A stretch of 64,000 nt of DNA from Desulfocucumis sp964643075 (GCA_964643075.1 CAZXQO010000021.1:10977-74976); one strand, 5' to 3'. Positions 25,935 through 35,501 are shown, counted from the stretch's first letter. The notes: generated from the sequence alone by a model not told the origin. Numbers and translations are program-made.

Positions 25935-27452
25935 TTAGAAATTCCCCCCTAACTGCAGCACATTATGAATCTGCGCCATTAGGGGCACAGCGCCGCTGTT
26001 AATCATATCAAACAACAGGGAGGGAAGTAAGCCACCGGCTAGCAGCACTGTACCCAGCACCACCAGGGGCACCAGTTCCGGTCCGCTAATATCCTTCAGG
26101 TTGTCGTATTCCGGCCTGGGCGGTCCGAACAGCGTATTAGCGCCGGCCCGCAGCACGTACAGGGCACAGAGTATGATACCTGCAATACCAACCACGGCCA
26201 GTCCACCATATACATTAAAGGCTGAAACGAAAATGGTAAACTCTGGCACAAAGGTTACCAGGCCGGGGAGTCCCAGGGAAGCCATACCGGCCAGCATAAA
26301 GGCCACCGCCAGCCGGGGGGTCTGCCGGGCCAGGCCGCCCAAATCCGGTATCCAGCGGGTATGGGTCTTCTCGTAAATAAATCCGATACTAGAGAAGAAC
26401 AATGCCGCCATTACACCATGACCAAACATGTTGGCTACCGCTCCGTTGATACCAATAACGTTAAGGCAGGCCATGGCCAGCATTACGTAACCCATGTGAC
26501 TGACTGACGAATAACCGACAACATATTTAAGGTCCTTCACAGCCAGAGCGCCGAATGCCGCATATGCTACACCGGCCACGCCCAGCACCGCCATATACGG
26601 CGCCCAGAACTGTGCCCCAATAGGCAGGGTAACAAGGGCGATTTTAACCAAACCGTAGCCGCCGATCTTTTTCAGAACACCGGCGTGAATCATGGACACG
26701 GCAGTGGGGGCGCCGGCGTAACCATCGGGCGACCATGAGTGGAACGGCCACATTGAAATCAGTGAGCCGAAGCCGAAAAGCATCAGGCCGAACAACCAGA
26801 TCTGGTCAAACCTGCCTAGTTGCCTGCCTGCCTCGGCCAGTGCCGTAAAGCTCATATCCGGCACACCCAGTATGGCCACAGACTTCATATACAGGGCAAT
26901 GACGCCGACCAGCAGGAAAGCGGACCCGATTAACAGGTAGATGGTCAGCTTCATAGCGGCATATTCTTTGGTAACCCTCTTAGTACTACCCCAGATAACT
27001 ACCATAACGTAAATGGGGATTACCACTACTTCGTAGAAAAGTAGGAATATGAACAGGTCGTTCGCCACGAAAGTTCCCATAACCCCGGCTACCAACAGGC
27101 AAAAGAGTATAAAGAACTCTCTGGGGCGGTTGTTTACATTCCAGGATGCGAAAACAGCGCAAAAACCAATCAGGTTGGTCAGCAGCAGCATGGGCAAGCT
27201 AATACCGTCCACTGCCATGAACCAGCTGACTCCCAAATCCTGAATCCAGGGTATTTTCTCAACAAACTGAAGGCCGCCCAAACTCTTGTCGTAGGTAAAG
27301 TACACATACAGGGAAAGGGCCAGGGATACAAAAGTACCCACCGCAGCCACGCATTTGATTAGCTTACCCTCGTCCCGGGGAATGAAAATCATAAACAGGG
27401 CGGCGGCCACCGGAGCCAGCAGGATGGTGGTCAATATGGGAAATCCAGTCAT
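25935..27452 (-). CDS. nuoM: NADH-quinone oxidoreductase subunit M
   Basis: The 505-residue antiporter-like membrane subunit contains FLLFYEVVVIPIYVMVVIWG, MWPFHSWSPDGYAGAPTAVS, IHAGVLKKIGGYGLVKI and VVGYSSVSHMGYVMLA, the classic NuoM/ND4 motifs including the key helix Glu and Lys residues. Its ATG overlaps the nuoL stop by one base (TAATG), indicating translational coupling. Confidence 0.97.
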   Translation of the reverse strand: MTGFPILTTILLAPVAAALFMIFIPRDEGKLIKCVAAVGTFVSLALSLYVYFTYDKSLGGLQFVEKIPWIQDLGVSWFMAVDGISLPMLLLTNLIGFCAVFASWNVNNRPREFFILFCLLVAGVMGTFVANDLFIFLLFYEVVVIPIYVMVVIWGSTKRVTKEYAAMKLTIYLLIGSAFLLVGVIALYMKSVAILGVPDMSFTALAEAGRQLGRFDQIWLFGLMLFGFGSLISMWPFHSWSPDGYAGAPTAVSMIHAGVLKKIGGYGLVKIALVTLPIGAQFWAPYMAVLGVAGVAYAAFGALAVKDLKYVVGYSSVSHMGYVMLAMACLNVIGINGAVANMFGHGVMAALFFSSIGFIYEKTHTRWIPDLGGLARQTPRLAVAFMLAGMASLGLPGLVTFVPEFTIFVSAFNVYGGLAVVGIAGIILCALYVLRAGANTLFGPPRPEYDNLKDISGPELVPLVVLGTVLLAGGLLPSLLFDMINSGAVPLMAQIHNVLQLGGNF

Positions 27453-29395
27453 TATTTAACACCTCCCAGCATCAAACCGGCGGATGACGGGTCAGTAAAA
27501 GCAAGTATCACAGCCACAGCCAGAACACCCAGGAAAAATACCAGAGCATAGTTCTGCAATCTACCGGTCTGTGAAACTCTCATGCCTTCGCCGAACAACC
27601 TGGTTACAGCAGCGATACCATTGATGATAATACCGTCCATAATGTAGATATCAAACAGGAAGAACAATTTGGCGGCTCCATCAATGATGCTGTGATTGAA
27701 CCACAGGTATATTTCGTCGATATAGAATTTGTTGAAAGACAGGGTGTGCAGTGCGCGGTACTTGTCCGCCAGCGCGTGTGCCCTGGCCTTGGTTTTATCC
27801 ACACAGTAAAGCTGATAGGCCAGGAATATACCGGACAGGGCCAGTACCACCGAGCCAGCCATCAGCATAAAGTTGGGCACACTATGCTCGGCCTCGCCGA
27901 ACCAGATCCAGTTGGCCCAATTCATATCCCAGGGAGTCCAGGGGGTACCCACCAGACCGCCCACGGTGGCCAGTGTGGCCAGCACCACCAGAGGAAAAGT
28001 CATGGTCCAGGGAGACTCATGGGGGTGATTCTCCGGTTTTTCATCACCAAAGAAAGCCAGGAAAATCAAACGCCACATGTAAAAAGCAGTCATAGCGGCA
28101 GTGATTGCGCCGATGGCAAACAGTATATAATGACCACTGTTGAAAGCCGCTGACAAGATTTCATCCTTGCTCCAGAACCCTGCAAAGGGAGGAACACCGG
28201 AAATAGCCAGACCGCCTATAACAAAGGTGTAAGCGGTAATAGGCATTTTCTTTCTCAGGCCGCCCATTTCCCAAACATCAGCTTTATGGTGCAGCGCGTG
28301 CAGCACAGAGCCGGCGCCAAGGAACATCAGAGCCTTGAAAAAGGCGTGTGTCCAGAGGTGGAACATAGAGGCGGTAAGGCTCCCAACACCCAAAGCCAGC
28401 ATCATGTAGCCCAGCTGGCTGACTGTGGAGTAGGCCAGAATCCTCTTGATTTCCCTCTGGGTAATGGCGATAGATGCTGCAAATATCGCTGTAAAGGCTC
28501 CGGTGACAGCAACCAGTTCCATGGCAGCAGGCACTTCACTAAACAGGAACATGGTCCTTCCCACCAGATATACGCCGGCCACGACCATGGTAGCCGCGTG
28601 GATCAGGGCGCTGACCGGGGTAGGGCCTTCCATGGCGTCCGGCAGCCAGACGTGCAGCGGAAACTGACCGGATTTGCCGATAGGTCCCAGGAAGACCAGC
28701 ACCGCAATCATTGTCAATACGCCCATGCTGGTAAAGTCAGCATAGTGGTGAATCTTCCCGGCCAACTCTGACATATCCAGAGTACCGAACACAATCTGCA
28801 GGGATAAGATGCCCAGCAGCAGTCCGAAATCCGCAACCCGGCAGGTGACGAAGGCCTTTTTGGCTGCCTCCCTGGCGGATATTTTATGGGTATAAAACCC
28901 GATTAACAGGTATGAACACAAGCCCACCAGCTCCCAGGCCACAAACATCTGCAGCAAGTTGCTGGAGAGCACCAGCAGCAACATGGAAGAGGCGAACAGG
29001 GACAGATAGGAGAAAAACACCGAGAAACCGGGGTCCCCCTCCATATATCCCACGGAATAAATCTGAATCAGTGAAGCCACCATGCTAACCATGAATAACA
29101 TCATGGCCGAGGTGGGGTCAAGCTGCACCCCTACGTGTATCTGCAAGTCCGGCGCCCCGGGCAGTCCCAGGGAAAACCAGCGGGCAGCGTAAATCAGGGG
29201 CTTTTCGGTAAACTCATGGTTGGTGAATATTCCATAAGCAGCCAGGGTGGCGATCACGCATGAGGAAATCATGCAGGCGATGGACACCAGGGCGCTTAGC
29301 TTTTGCCACGGCCGAGTCAATAATACAATAATGACGAAGGACAGGGCGGGCAGAAGCGGCACCAGCCATGCATGCTGCATCGCGAATTCTACCAT
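27452..29395 (-). CDS. nuoL: NADH-quinone oxidoreductase subunit L
   Basis: The 647-residue antiporter-like subunit has motifs FVAWELVGLCSYLLIGFY, GKSGQFPLHVWLPDAMEGPT, PVSALIHAATMVVAGVYL and LAYSTVSQLGYMMLALG. The C-terminal about 100 residues include the lateral amphipathic helix region and a final membrane segment (VFFLGVLAVAVILAF). Alternative starts are ATG at 29395 or the Met at residue 6. It is the distal proton-pumping module of the operon. Confidence 0.97.
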   Translation of the reverse strand: MVEFAMQHAWLVPLLPALSFVIIVLLTRPWQKLSALVSIACMISSCVIATLAAYGIFTNHEFTEKPLIYAARWFSLGLPGAPDLQIHVGVQLDPTSAMMLFMVSMVASLIQIYSVGYMEGDPGFSVFFSYLSLFASSMLLLVLSSNLLQMFVAWELVGLCSYLLIGFYTHKISAREAAKKAFVTCRVADFGLLLGILSLQIVFGTLDMSELAGKIHHYADFTSMGVLTMIAVLVFLGPIGKSGQFPLHVWLPDAMEGPTPVSALIHAATMVVAGVYLVGRTMFLFSEVPAAMELVAVTGAFTAIFAASIAITQREIKRILAYSTVSQLGYMMLALGVGSLTASMFHLWTHAFFKALMFLGAGSVLHALHHKADVWEMGGLRKKMPITAYTFVIGGLAISGVPPFAGFWSKDEILSAAFNSGHYILFAIGAITAAMTAFYMWRLIFLAFFGDEKPENHPHESPWTMTFPLVVLATLATVGGLVGTPWTPWDMNWANWIWFGEAEHSVPNFMLMAGSVVLALSGIFLAYQLYCVDKTKARAHALADKYRALHTLSFNKFYIDEIYLWFNHSIIDGAAKLFFLFDIYIMDGIIINGIAAVTRLFGEGMRVSQTGRLQNYALVFFLGVLAVAVILAFTDPSSAGLMLGGVK

Positions 29396-29423
29396 CTCAG
29401 TTCAGCACCTACCTTCATAATTT

Positions 29424-29747
29424 CTACCACTTAAGCCAGTCAAAATCGTCCAGGTTTACGGACAGCCTGTTGCGGTAGATAGCTATGATAATGGCCAGTC
29501 CTACCCCCACCTCGGCCGCAGCCACGGTGATCACGAATATGGCGAAAATCTGGCCGATGAAATCACCGGGAGTAACATATTTACTGAATGCAATCAGGTT
29601 AATATTGACAGCATTCAACATTAGCTCGATACAAATCAACACTGCAATGGCGTTCTTTTTCACCAGTACCCCGAACAGCCCGATACCAAACAGTATCGCT
29701 GACAGCACCAGATAATGGGCAAGGCTAACGGTCAGAGTCAGATGCAT
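29424..29747 (-). CDS. nuoK: NADH-quinone oxidoreductase subunit K
   Basis: The 107-residue, three-helix subunit has conserved glutamates in CIELMLNAVNINL and AAEVGVGLAIIIAIYR. I chose ATG at 29747, seven bases after GGAGGTG; the TTG one codon upstream is less likely. It overlaps the nuoJ end by 23 bases. Confidence 0.97.
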   Translation of the reverse strand: MHLTLTVSLAHYLVLSAILFGIGLFGVLVKKNAIAVLICIELMLNAVNINLIAFSKYVTPGDFIGQIFAIFVITVAAAEVGVGLAIIIAIYRNRLSVNLDDFDWLKW

Positions 29748-30261
29748 CAACCGTCACCTCCTTGGCCAGAATAATGGCACCGATCAGGGCCACCAGCAAC
29801 AGCAGGGCCGCCACTTCAAAGGGAACCACGTATTTGCTTAATAGCAGTGTGGCAATGTTTTCCACAGTCTTGTCAGGCACCTTGTCAGTGCTGAGCATCC
29901 ACTGGGTTCTGGCGGAAAGGGCGCCGCACAGAATAATCACCAGAGTCACCACACCGCCTGCTATCTTGGTCTGGCCATTAAAAAGGTTTGTCTGACCCAT
30001 GTCTGTCCTCCGGATTAACATGATACCGAAGACCACCATGATGCAGACAGCGCCGGCGTAGACCATTACCTGCACCGCCGCCAGGAAGTCGGCGTTCAGG
30101 GTCAGGAACAGCCCGGCCATGGCAACGAAGCATACCGCCAGCCAGAGCACCGAGTGCACGATATTCCGCAAGCACACCACCAAAAGGGCTGCAACGATAA
30201 TATGGGCTGCCAGAACATAAAAGGCTATGGCCGTCCAGTCAATACTCTCAATTAATCCCAT
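29725..30261 (-). CDS. nuoJ: NADH-quinone oxidoreductase subunit J
   Basis: The 178-residue, five-helix subunit contains LWLAVCFVAMAGLFLTLNADF and the conserved VQVMVYAGAVCIMVVFGIML. The ATG is preceded by AGGAGGG. It follows nuoI by 3 bases and overlaps nuoK. Confidence 0.96.
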   Translation of the reverse strand: MGLIESIDWTAIAFYVLAAHIIVAALLVVCLRNIVHSVLWLAVCFVAMAGLFLTLNADFLAAVQVMVYAGAVCIMVVFGIMLIRRTDMGQTNLFNGQTKIAGGVVTLVIILCGALSARTQWMLSTDKVPDKTVENIATLLLSKYVVPFEVAALLLLVALIGAIILAKEVTVDASDSDR

Positions 30262-30264
30262 TTA

Positions 30265-30753
30265 TCAACCCTCCTCGCCTTTGGCTTTGGCCTTGGCTTT
30301 CGCGGCGGCCGCTTGGGCAGCTGCGGCTTTGGCAGCTTCTTCTGCCTCCGCGGCGGCGATTTCTTCCGGCGTGGGAGCGGGCCGGTCCACCATGGTAAGG
30401 CGCACATTGCCCCGGTAATACTGGTTCATATCGATAACACTGCTGAAACTGAGGGCATCCTTGTTACAGGCCTCCACGCAAAGCCCACAGAAAAGGCAGT
30501 ATTCGATGCGCATTACATACTTAATCAGTATCTGCTTTTTACCCAGTTTGGCCTTTTCAATCTGAATCACCTTGTTGGGGCAGGCGTTGGCGCACAGCCC
30601 GCAGGCGATACATTTTTCCTGGTCCAGTTCAAAACGTCCGTGGAACCTCGGGGACATAACTATTTTCTCGTCGGGATACTCTACAGTGACTTTCTTTCTC
30701 CAGAACCAGCCCCAGGTAATTTCCAGGCCCTTAATTAATCCTTGTCCAAACAT
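30265..30753 (-). CDS. nuoI: NADH-quinone oxidoreductase subunit I (8Fe ferredoxin), with Ala/Lys tail
   Basis: Two [4Fe-4S] motifs, CIACGLCANACP and CLFCGLCVEACN, carry electrons toward NuoB. The core ends near residue 122. A low-complexity tail of about 38 residues follows (EEIAAAEAEEAAKAAAAQAA, then KAKAKAKGEEG), which the common NuoI lacks. In complexes lacking NuoEFG an unknown donor must bind near NuoB/C/D/I, so the tail might matter for docking (inference). Confidence 0.96.
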   Translation of the reverse strand: MFGQGLIKGLEITWGWFWRKKVTVEYPDEKIVMSPRFHGRFELDQEKCIACGLCANACPNKVIQIEKAKLGKKQILIKYVMRIEYCLFCGLCVEACNKDALSFSSVIDMNQYYRGNVRLTMVDRPAPTPEEIAAAEAEEAAKAAAAQAAAAKAKAKAKGEEG

Positions 30754-30757
30754 ATCA

Positions 30758-31810
30758 TCACCATCCTAACGCCTGGTAGAGCTTCATCGCCACGCCGGTC
30801 ACAAAAATGTTGGCCAAGCAAAGGGGTATCAGCACCTTCCAGCCGAATCCCATCAGCTGGTCAACCCTGAGACGCGGGTATGTCCAGCGCACCCACATGA
30901 ATACAAAGATCATCAGGTACATCTTCAGGAAGAACCAAAGCCAGGAGGGAATAAAGGTCAGGCCGAAGGGAGCCAGCCAACCTCCCAGGAACGCCACGGT
31001 ACACATGGCGGAAATAAGCATCACGCTGGCATACTCGGTCAGGAAGAACATGGCAAAACCCATGCTGCTGTACTCGGTATATGGACCCGCAATGATTTCC
31101 GACTCACCTTCCACTAAACAGAAAGGCGTACGGTTAGTTTCCGCAAGACCGGCTGTAAAATAAATCAGGAAAGCCAATGGCTGCGTGAATATGAACCATA
31201 CATTTTGCTGGGCATTAACAATTTCCGACATGTTCAGTGTGCCTGTAATCATTATTACACCAAGAAGAGCCAGCACCAGGGGCAGCTCATAACTCACCAT
31301 CTGGGCCACAACCCGCATGGCGCCAATCAGTGAGTATTTGTTGTTGGAAGCCCAGCCTCCAGACCATAATATGATTGAAGACAGGGATGCTACGGCCGCA
31401 AAATAGAATACACCGATATTCATGTCGATGGCCACCATTTTATCCCCGAAGGGAAGAACCGCATAAAGCAAAAAAGGTGGTACAAAGATAAGAACCGGGG
31501 CAAGTAAATACGGAAATTTATCCCAGTATTTGTTCCAGGTAAATTCCTTGGAAAGTAATTTGCCGATGTCGGCAGCGGTTTGCAACAGCCCTTTGGGTCC
31601 GACCCGATTGGGGCCGACACGGCACTGGATAAAGGCCGCAACCCTGCGCTCCATGTACACCAGCCAGAGGGCGTTTACCAAAATGAACACCAAGATAGCC
31701 ACCAGTTTGGCCACCATCAGGATGACGTCATTCCACAGCACGGGTACGCCGGCGCCATCCAGCAGGCCTCTTAATCCTGCGGTTATACCTGTGAAAATAT
31801 TTTCACCCAT
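30758..31810 (-). CDS. nuoH: NADH-quinone oxidoreductase subunit H
   Basis: The 350-residue, eight-helix subunit forms the quinone chamber. It contains YMERRVAAFIQCRVGPNRVG, the E-rich loop GLAETNRTPFCLVEGESEI and MWVRWTYPRLRVDQLMGFGW. The ATG follows GGGGAGAAG. It couples quinone reduction in NuoD/B to the membrane arm. Confidence 0.97.
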   Translation of the reverse strand: MGENIFTGITAGLRGLLDGAGVPVLWNDVILMVAKLVAILVFILVNALWLVYMERRVAAFIQCRVGPNRVGPKGLLQTAADIGKLLSKEFTWNKYWDKFPYLLAPVLIFVPPFLLYAVLPFGDKMVAIDMNIGVFYFAAVASLSSIILWSGGWASNNKYSLIGAMRVVAQMVSYELPLVLALLGVIMITGTLNMSEIVNAQQNVWFIFTQPLAFLIYFTAGLAETNRTPFCLVEGESEIIAGPYTEYSSMGFAMFFLTEYASVMLISAMCTVAFLGGWLAPFGLTFIPSWLWFFLKMYLMIFVFMWVRWTYPRLRVDQLMGFGWKVLIPLCLANIFVTGVAMKLYQALGW

Positions 31811-31869
31811 GCCTCTTCTCCCCTTTTCGAATTTCGAAGCGCTAGGTTCGAATTTCGAAATGTTTTAAT

Positions 31870-32964
31870 TTAGCAGTCCACCTCTCCCAGCACAATATCA
31901 ATGCTGCCCAGTATAGCAATAACGTCGGCTATTTTCCAGCCTTCGCAGAGCTGGGCCAGGTATCCCAGATTGATAAAGGACGGGCGGCGGAAGTGCACCC
32001 GATAGGGTTTAGTACTGCCGTCGCTGACAACGTAAGCCCCGTAAAGACCCTTGGAACTTTCGATTTGGGCATAGGCGTCTCCTGCCGGGGGCTTAAGCAC
32101 CTTTGGCACCTTGGCCACGATTGGCCCTTCAGGCAACTGCTCCAGCGCCTGTTCGATAATCCTCAGGGACTGGCGCATTTCAATAATTCTGATGCGGAAG
32201 CGGTCGAAACAGTCGCCATTGCAGCCCAGGGGAACTTCAAAGTCAAAACGATCGTAAACACTGTAAGGACGAGCCTTGCGTACATCATAGTTTACACCGC
32301 TGCCCCTGAGCACCGGACCGCTTAAGCTGTAGTTAACGGCAACTTCCGGGGGAATAACCCCCACATGCTTGGTACGTGCCTGGAAAATCTCGTTGCCGGT
32401 GATCAGGCCATCGTACTCGTCACAGGCTGCCGGAAACTTTTCGATAAACTTTTTAACCGCGGGAAAAAACTCCTCGGGCAGATCCTCGGCCACGCCGCCC
32501 ACGCGGAAATAGCTGAAAGTCATGCGTGAGCCGGAAACCATTTCCAGCAAGTCCAGCACATCTTCCCGGTCACGGAGAGGATAGAAGAATGCTGTTATAC
32601 CGCCGATATCAGCGCCGTAGGCGCCGGTGGCTATCAGGTGGCTGGCGATCCGGGAAAGCTCGCCCACAATAACCCGAATATATTCAGCCCGCTCGGGCAC
32701 TTCTGTACCCATCAGCTTTTCCACTGCGGCCACATAGCCCCAGTTCATTAGCATTCCGGCCAGGTAGTCCATCCTGTCGGTATAGGGTATGACTTGGGTG
32801 TATGTCCTGGCCTCGGCCAGCTTCTCAATACCCCGGTGCAGGTAACCCGGCGTTGGAGTAGCCTTTACCACCGTCTCGCCATCCAGTTCCATGATTATCT
32901 GGAACACACCGTGGGTACTTGGGTGCTGGGGACCGAGGTTCAGGGTATAGGTTTGTGTTTTCAT
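31870..32964 (-). CDS. nuoD: NADH-quinone oxidoreductase subunit D
   Basis: The 364-residue, 49-kDa-type subunit starts TYTLNLGPQHPSTHGVFQI, with the quinone-site His of GPQHPSTHG. It also contains RDREDVLDLLEMVSGSRMT and the C-terminal ILGSIDIVLGEVDC (Asp-Cys end as in Ni-hydrogenase-derived subunits). The ATG follows GAGGTG. NuoC and NuoD are separate genes here. Confidence 0.97.
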   Translation of the reverse strand: MKTQTYTLNLGPQHPSTHGVFQIIMELDGETVVKATPTPGYLHRGIEKLAEARTYTQVIPYTDRMDYLAGMLMNWGYVAAVEKLMGTEVPERAEYIRVIVGELSRIASHLIATGAYGADIGGITAFFYPLRDREDVLDLLEMVSGSRMTFSYFRVGGVAEDLPEEFFPAVKKFIEKFPAACDEYDGLITGNEIFQARTKHVGVIPPEVAVNYSLSGPVLRGSGVNYDVRKARPYSVYDRFDFEVPLGCNGDCFDRFRIRIIEMRQSLRIIEQALEQLPEGPIVAKVPKVLKPPAGDAYAQIESSKGLYGAYVVSDGSTKPYRVHFRRPSFINLGYLAQLCEGWKIADVIAILGSIDIVLGEVDC

Positions 32965-33070
32965 TTACCACACCTCGTTTCGGTCGTCAGTTATTAGTCG
33001 CCGGGGAATCACACCGCCAGTCGCCAGTCGTCCGGTAATCTCCTGACGTCCGCTTTCCGGCGTCCAGCGA

Positions 33071-33529
33071 CTATTCCCTGCCACCCTCCCACTTAAAGTC
33101 CTTGCGCAGCGGGTGCCCATTGAAATTATCCAGGAGTAAAATCCGGGTTGGATGGCCGGGATAACCTGTAAAGTTTATCCCCACCAGATCGTATGTTTCC
33201 CGCTCCTGCCAGTTGGCCCCGCCCCACAGGGGGCACAGGGATGGGACGGAAGGATTGTCCTTGCCGGTTAATTTAACTTTTACCATCAGGTCGAAACCGT
33301 TGGTAATTGAAATAAGATTGTATACGGTCTCAAAACGGTCGTCGTACTCCGCAGCAGTTAAGTTGGTAAGAAAATCCAGGGCATAATCCGGGTTTTCCTT
33401 GACTTCTGTCATCAAGGGAATCAAGCCGTCCGCGGATACAATTACCGTCTGGTTCTCCAGCACTTCAATGTTGGGGAATTTCTCCTGCAGCGCCTGTATC
33501 AGTTCTACTGGTAATTGATAATTAGCCAC
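33071..33529 (-). CDS. nuoC: NADH-quinone oxidoreductase subunit C
   Basis: The 152-residue, 30-kDa-type subunit carries the signature WQERETYDLVGINFTGYPGH and LRKDFKWEG at the end. The GTG start overlaps the nuoB stop by 8 bases. Between nuoC and nuoD lies a 106-base spacer with CCAGTCGCCAGTCG-type short repeats, unusual inside this tightly packed operon. Confidence 0.96.
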   Translation of the reverse strand: MANYQLPVELIQALQEKFPNIEVLENQTVIVSADGLIPLMTEVKENPDYALDFLTNLTAAEYDDRFETVYNLISITNGFDLMVKVKLTGKDNPSVPSLCPLWGGANWQERETYDLVGINFTGYPGHPTRILLLDNFNGHPLRKDFKWEGGRE

Positions 33530-34061
33530 GGGGCTGACTCACCACCTTCGGATTGAGGATCTTCTGCTTAATCATCAAAAAGGCTTCAATTACCGCCTCG
33601 GGCCGGGGAGGACATCCGGGAATATAAGCGTCCACCGGTATAAGTTTGTCCACGCCGGGCACCACATGATATGAGTCCACGAAGGGACCGCCGGATATAG
33701 CACAGCTACCCATGGCGATTACCCATTTGGGCTCGGCCATCTGCTCATACAGACGCTCCACAAAGGGAGCAGCTTTGTGGGTAACGGTACCACACACCAG
33801 CATTACATCCGCCTGTCGGGGTGACCCACGCGCGACCTCATAACCGAACCGGGACAGGTCGAAACGGGCCATGTTGACTGCCATCAGACCCTCGATGGCG
33901 CAGCAGGCCAGACCAAAACCCAGGGGCCAGAGGGAGTGTGCCCGGGCCAGGTTAAAAATCTTTTCCAGCGGGGCAATATGGACTAGGCGTTTTAGCTCAT
34001 TAACAACCACCGGATCATCTGTGAGTTTTTCCACCGGATGGGTGTCCTTCGTTACTTCCAT
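33522..34061 (-). CDS. nuoB: NADH-quinone oxidoreductase subunit B
   Basis: The 179-residue subunit binds cluster N2 through the adjacent cysteines of GLACCAIEG plus GSCAISGG and PGCPPRPE. I chose ATG at 34061, seven bases after AGGAG and overlapping the end of nuoA by 10 bases, over the upstream start at 34091. Confidence 0.97.
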   Translation of the reverse strand: MEVTKDTHPVEKLTDDPVVVNELKRLVHIAPLEKIFNLARAHSLWPLGFGLACCAIEGLMAVNMARFDLSRFGYEVARGSPRQADVMLVCGTVTHKAAPFVERLYEQMAEPKWVIAMGSCAISGGPFVDSYHVVPGVDKLIPVDAYIPGCPPRPEAVIEAFLMIKQKILNPKVVSQPRG

Positions 34062-34408
34062 TCTAACGCTCCTTCCTTCCAGGCGTACCACAATCCTACG
34101 ATAAGGATAAAGATAAAGATAATCATTTCAATGAATGCAAACAATCCCAGGCTCTGGAACTTTACGGCCCAGGGATACAGGTAGATTGTTTCCACGTCGA
34201 ATATGACGAACAAAAGGGCGTACAAAAAATAGCTGGTTTTGAACTGTATCCAGGTGGGACCGATGGTATCCACACCGCACTCATAAACTTCCTTTTTAGC
34301 ACCTGTTGACCGACGCGGGTGAAATAAAAAACTGGTAACAATACCTCCTGCCCCAAACGCTACACCAATGGCCAGGAATAAAAAGACAGCACCCCAGTCA
34401 GAAAGCAA
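34052..34408 (-). CDS. nuoA: NADH-quinone oxidoreductase subunit A
   Basis: The 118-residue, three-helix subunit has the conserved YECGVDTIGPTWIQFKTSYF loop and FVIFDVETIYLYPW. It starts with TTG at 34408 after GGAGGGAG. It is the first gene of an operon of eleven subunits (A,B,C,D,H,I,J,K,L,M,N). NuoE, NuoF and NuoG are absent before nuoA and after nuoN, so the complex must take electrons from a carrier other than NADH through NuoF (for example ferredoxin, as proposed for similar complexes). Confidence 0.97.
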   Translation of the reverse strand: MLSDWGAVFLFLAIGVAFGAGGIVTSFLFHPRRSTGAKKEVYECGVDTIGPTWIQFKTSYFLYALLFVIFDVETIYLYPWAVKFQSLGLFAFIEMIIFIFILIVGLWYAWKEGALEWK

Positions 34409-34620
34409 AATTCTCCCTCCTTTCTATTTATTTTCTAATCTATAAACAATTCCGGATTCAACGCCGGATATACGGCCTTTTACCGGAAAAATAACCTTCT
34501 GGCTGAAAAAAGCTCCGCTTCGTCGTTAGTATAAAAGAACACTACTGACTAATTATATAGGAAGCAAGTCAATTAGTAGAGGAACAATAATTAGCACAAT
34601 GACCAGATATAAGTGAGCAT

Positions 34621-35400
34621 CTAGCCGCACCAGTCGCGTACCGGGGCAAATCCGGCGCGGTGCAGCGAACAGGGGCCAAACCGGCGCAACAGCTCCAAAT
34701 GCTCCGCCGTACCATATCCCTTGTGCCGGTCAAAGCGATACGCGGGGTAGAGTTGGTGACAAAGTTCCATTAAATTATCCCTGGCCACCTTGGCCAGGAT
34801 AGATGCCGCCGCAATGGAAGCGCAAAGCCCGTCCCCTCCTACAATCGGCGTCTCGGATACACCTGTGCCGGCGGTGCTGCGCCCGTCTACCAGAACGTGT
34901 GCCGGCCTCTCCTGCAAGCCGCACACCGCCCGGCGCATGGCCAGCAGAGAGGCCTGGTGAATATTTAATGTATTTATTTCACTTACCGTTGACACACCAA
35001 TAGCCCAGGCCTTCGACAACTTTTTTATCTCAGCGGCCAGGGCTGCTCTTTTCTCCGGTGTCAATTTTTTGGAATCATTGAGGCCGTACAACCTGACCTC
35101 CGGGGGCAGTATCACAGCTGCAGCCAGAACCGGTCCGGCCAATGGACCCCGGCCAACCTCATCCACCCCGGCCACCGGGTCAATACCCCGCTCCCTTAGA
35201 GAGTCCTCGTGCCGGAATAGCAGTTTGAGGCGCCCCATTTCTTCCAAATATATAAGGCGTTTTCTTTCAAGCTGTAGGTACAACTTTCTGACACCGGCCC
35301 TGCCATCACACTCCATGGCCCGCAGCAGTTTCTCATCAGCACCGCCGGGGTCAGTGGTCATCCGCCTTATCTCGGTTACGGTAAGGGATGCAATATCCAA
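34621..35400 (-). CDS. rnhB: Ribonuclease HII
   Basis: RNase HII removes RNA from RNA-DNA hybrids, including single embedded ribonucleotides. Catalytic residues are visible in VAGVDEVGRGPLAGPV (Asp, Glu), VLVDGRST (Asp) and LAKVARDNLM (Asp). DSKKLTPEKR is the conserved second motif. It has the about 70-residue N-terminal extension of the Bacillus-type enzyme. Three consecutive TTG codons (35406, 35403, 35400) follow GGAGG; spacing favours the third. It is the last of the rplS-lepB-rbgA-rnhB cluster. The bases just beyond the stop match the end of the 130-bp repeat family (ATATAAGTGAGC, 34607-34618). Confidence 0.95.
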   Translation of the reverse strand: MDIASLTVTEIRRMTTDPGGADEKLLRAMECDGRAGVRKLYLQLERKRLIYLEEMGRLKLLFRHEDSLRERGIDPVAGVDEVGRGPLAGPVLAAAVILPPEVRLYGLNDSKKLTPEKRAALAAEIKKLSKAWAIGVSTVSEINTLNIHQASLLAMRRAVCGLQERPAHVLVDGRSTAGTGVSETPIVGGDGLCASIAAASILAKVARDNLMELCHQLYPAYRFDRHKGYGTAEHLELLRRFGPCSLHRAGFAPVRDWCG

Positions 35401-35501
35401 CAACAAACCTCCGGCTACAATGTCAGGTATTAAATTTTTTCTAGATGAAAGGTAAAATCCCTGCCCCGAATGTAAATATTTTTTACCTGAACGGTATTTG
35501 G

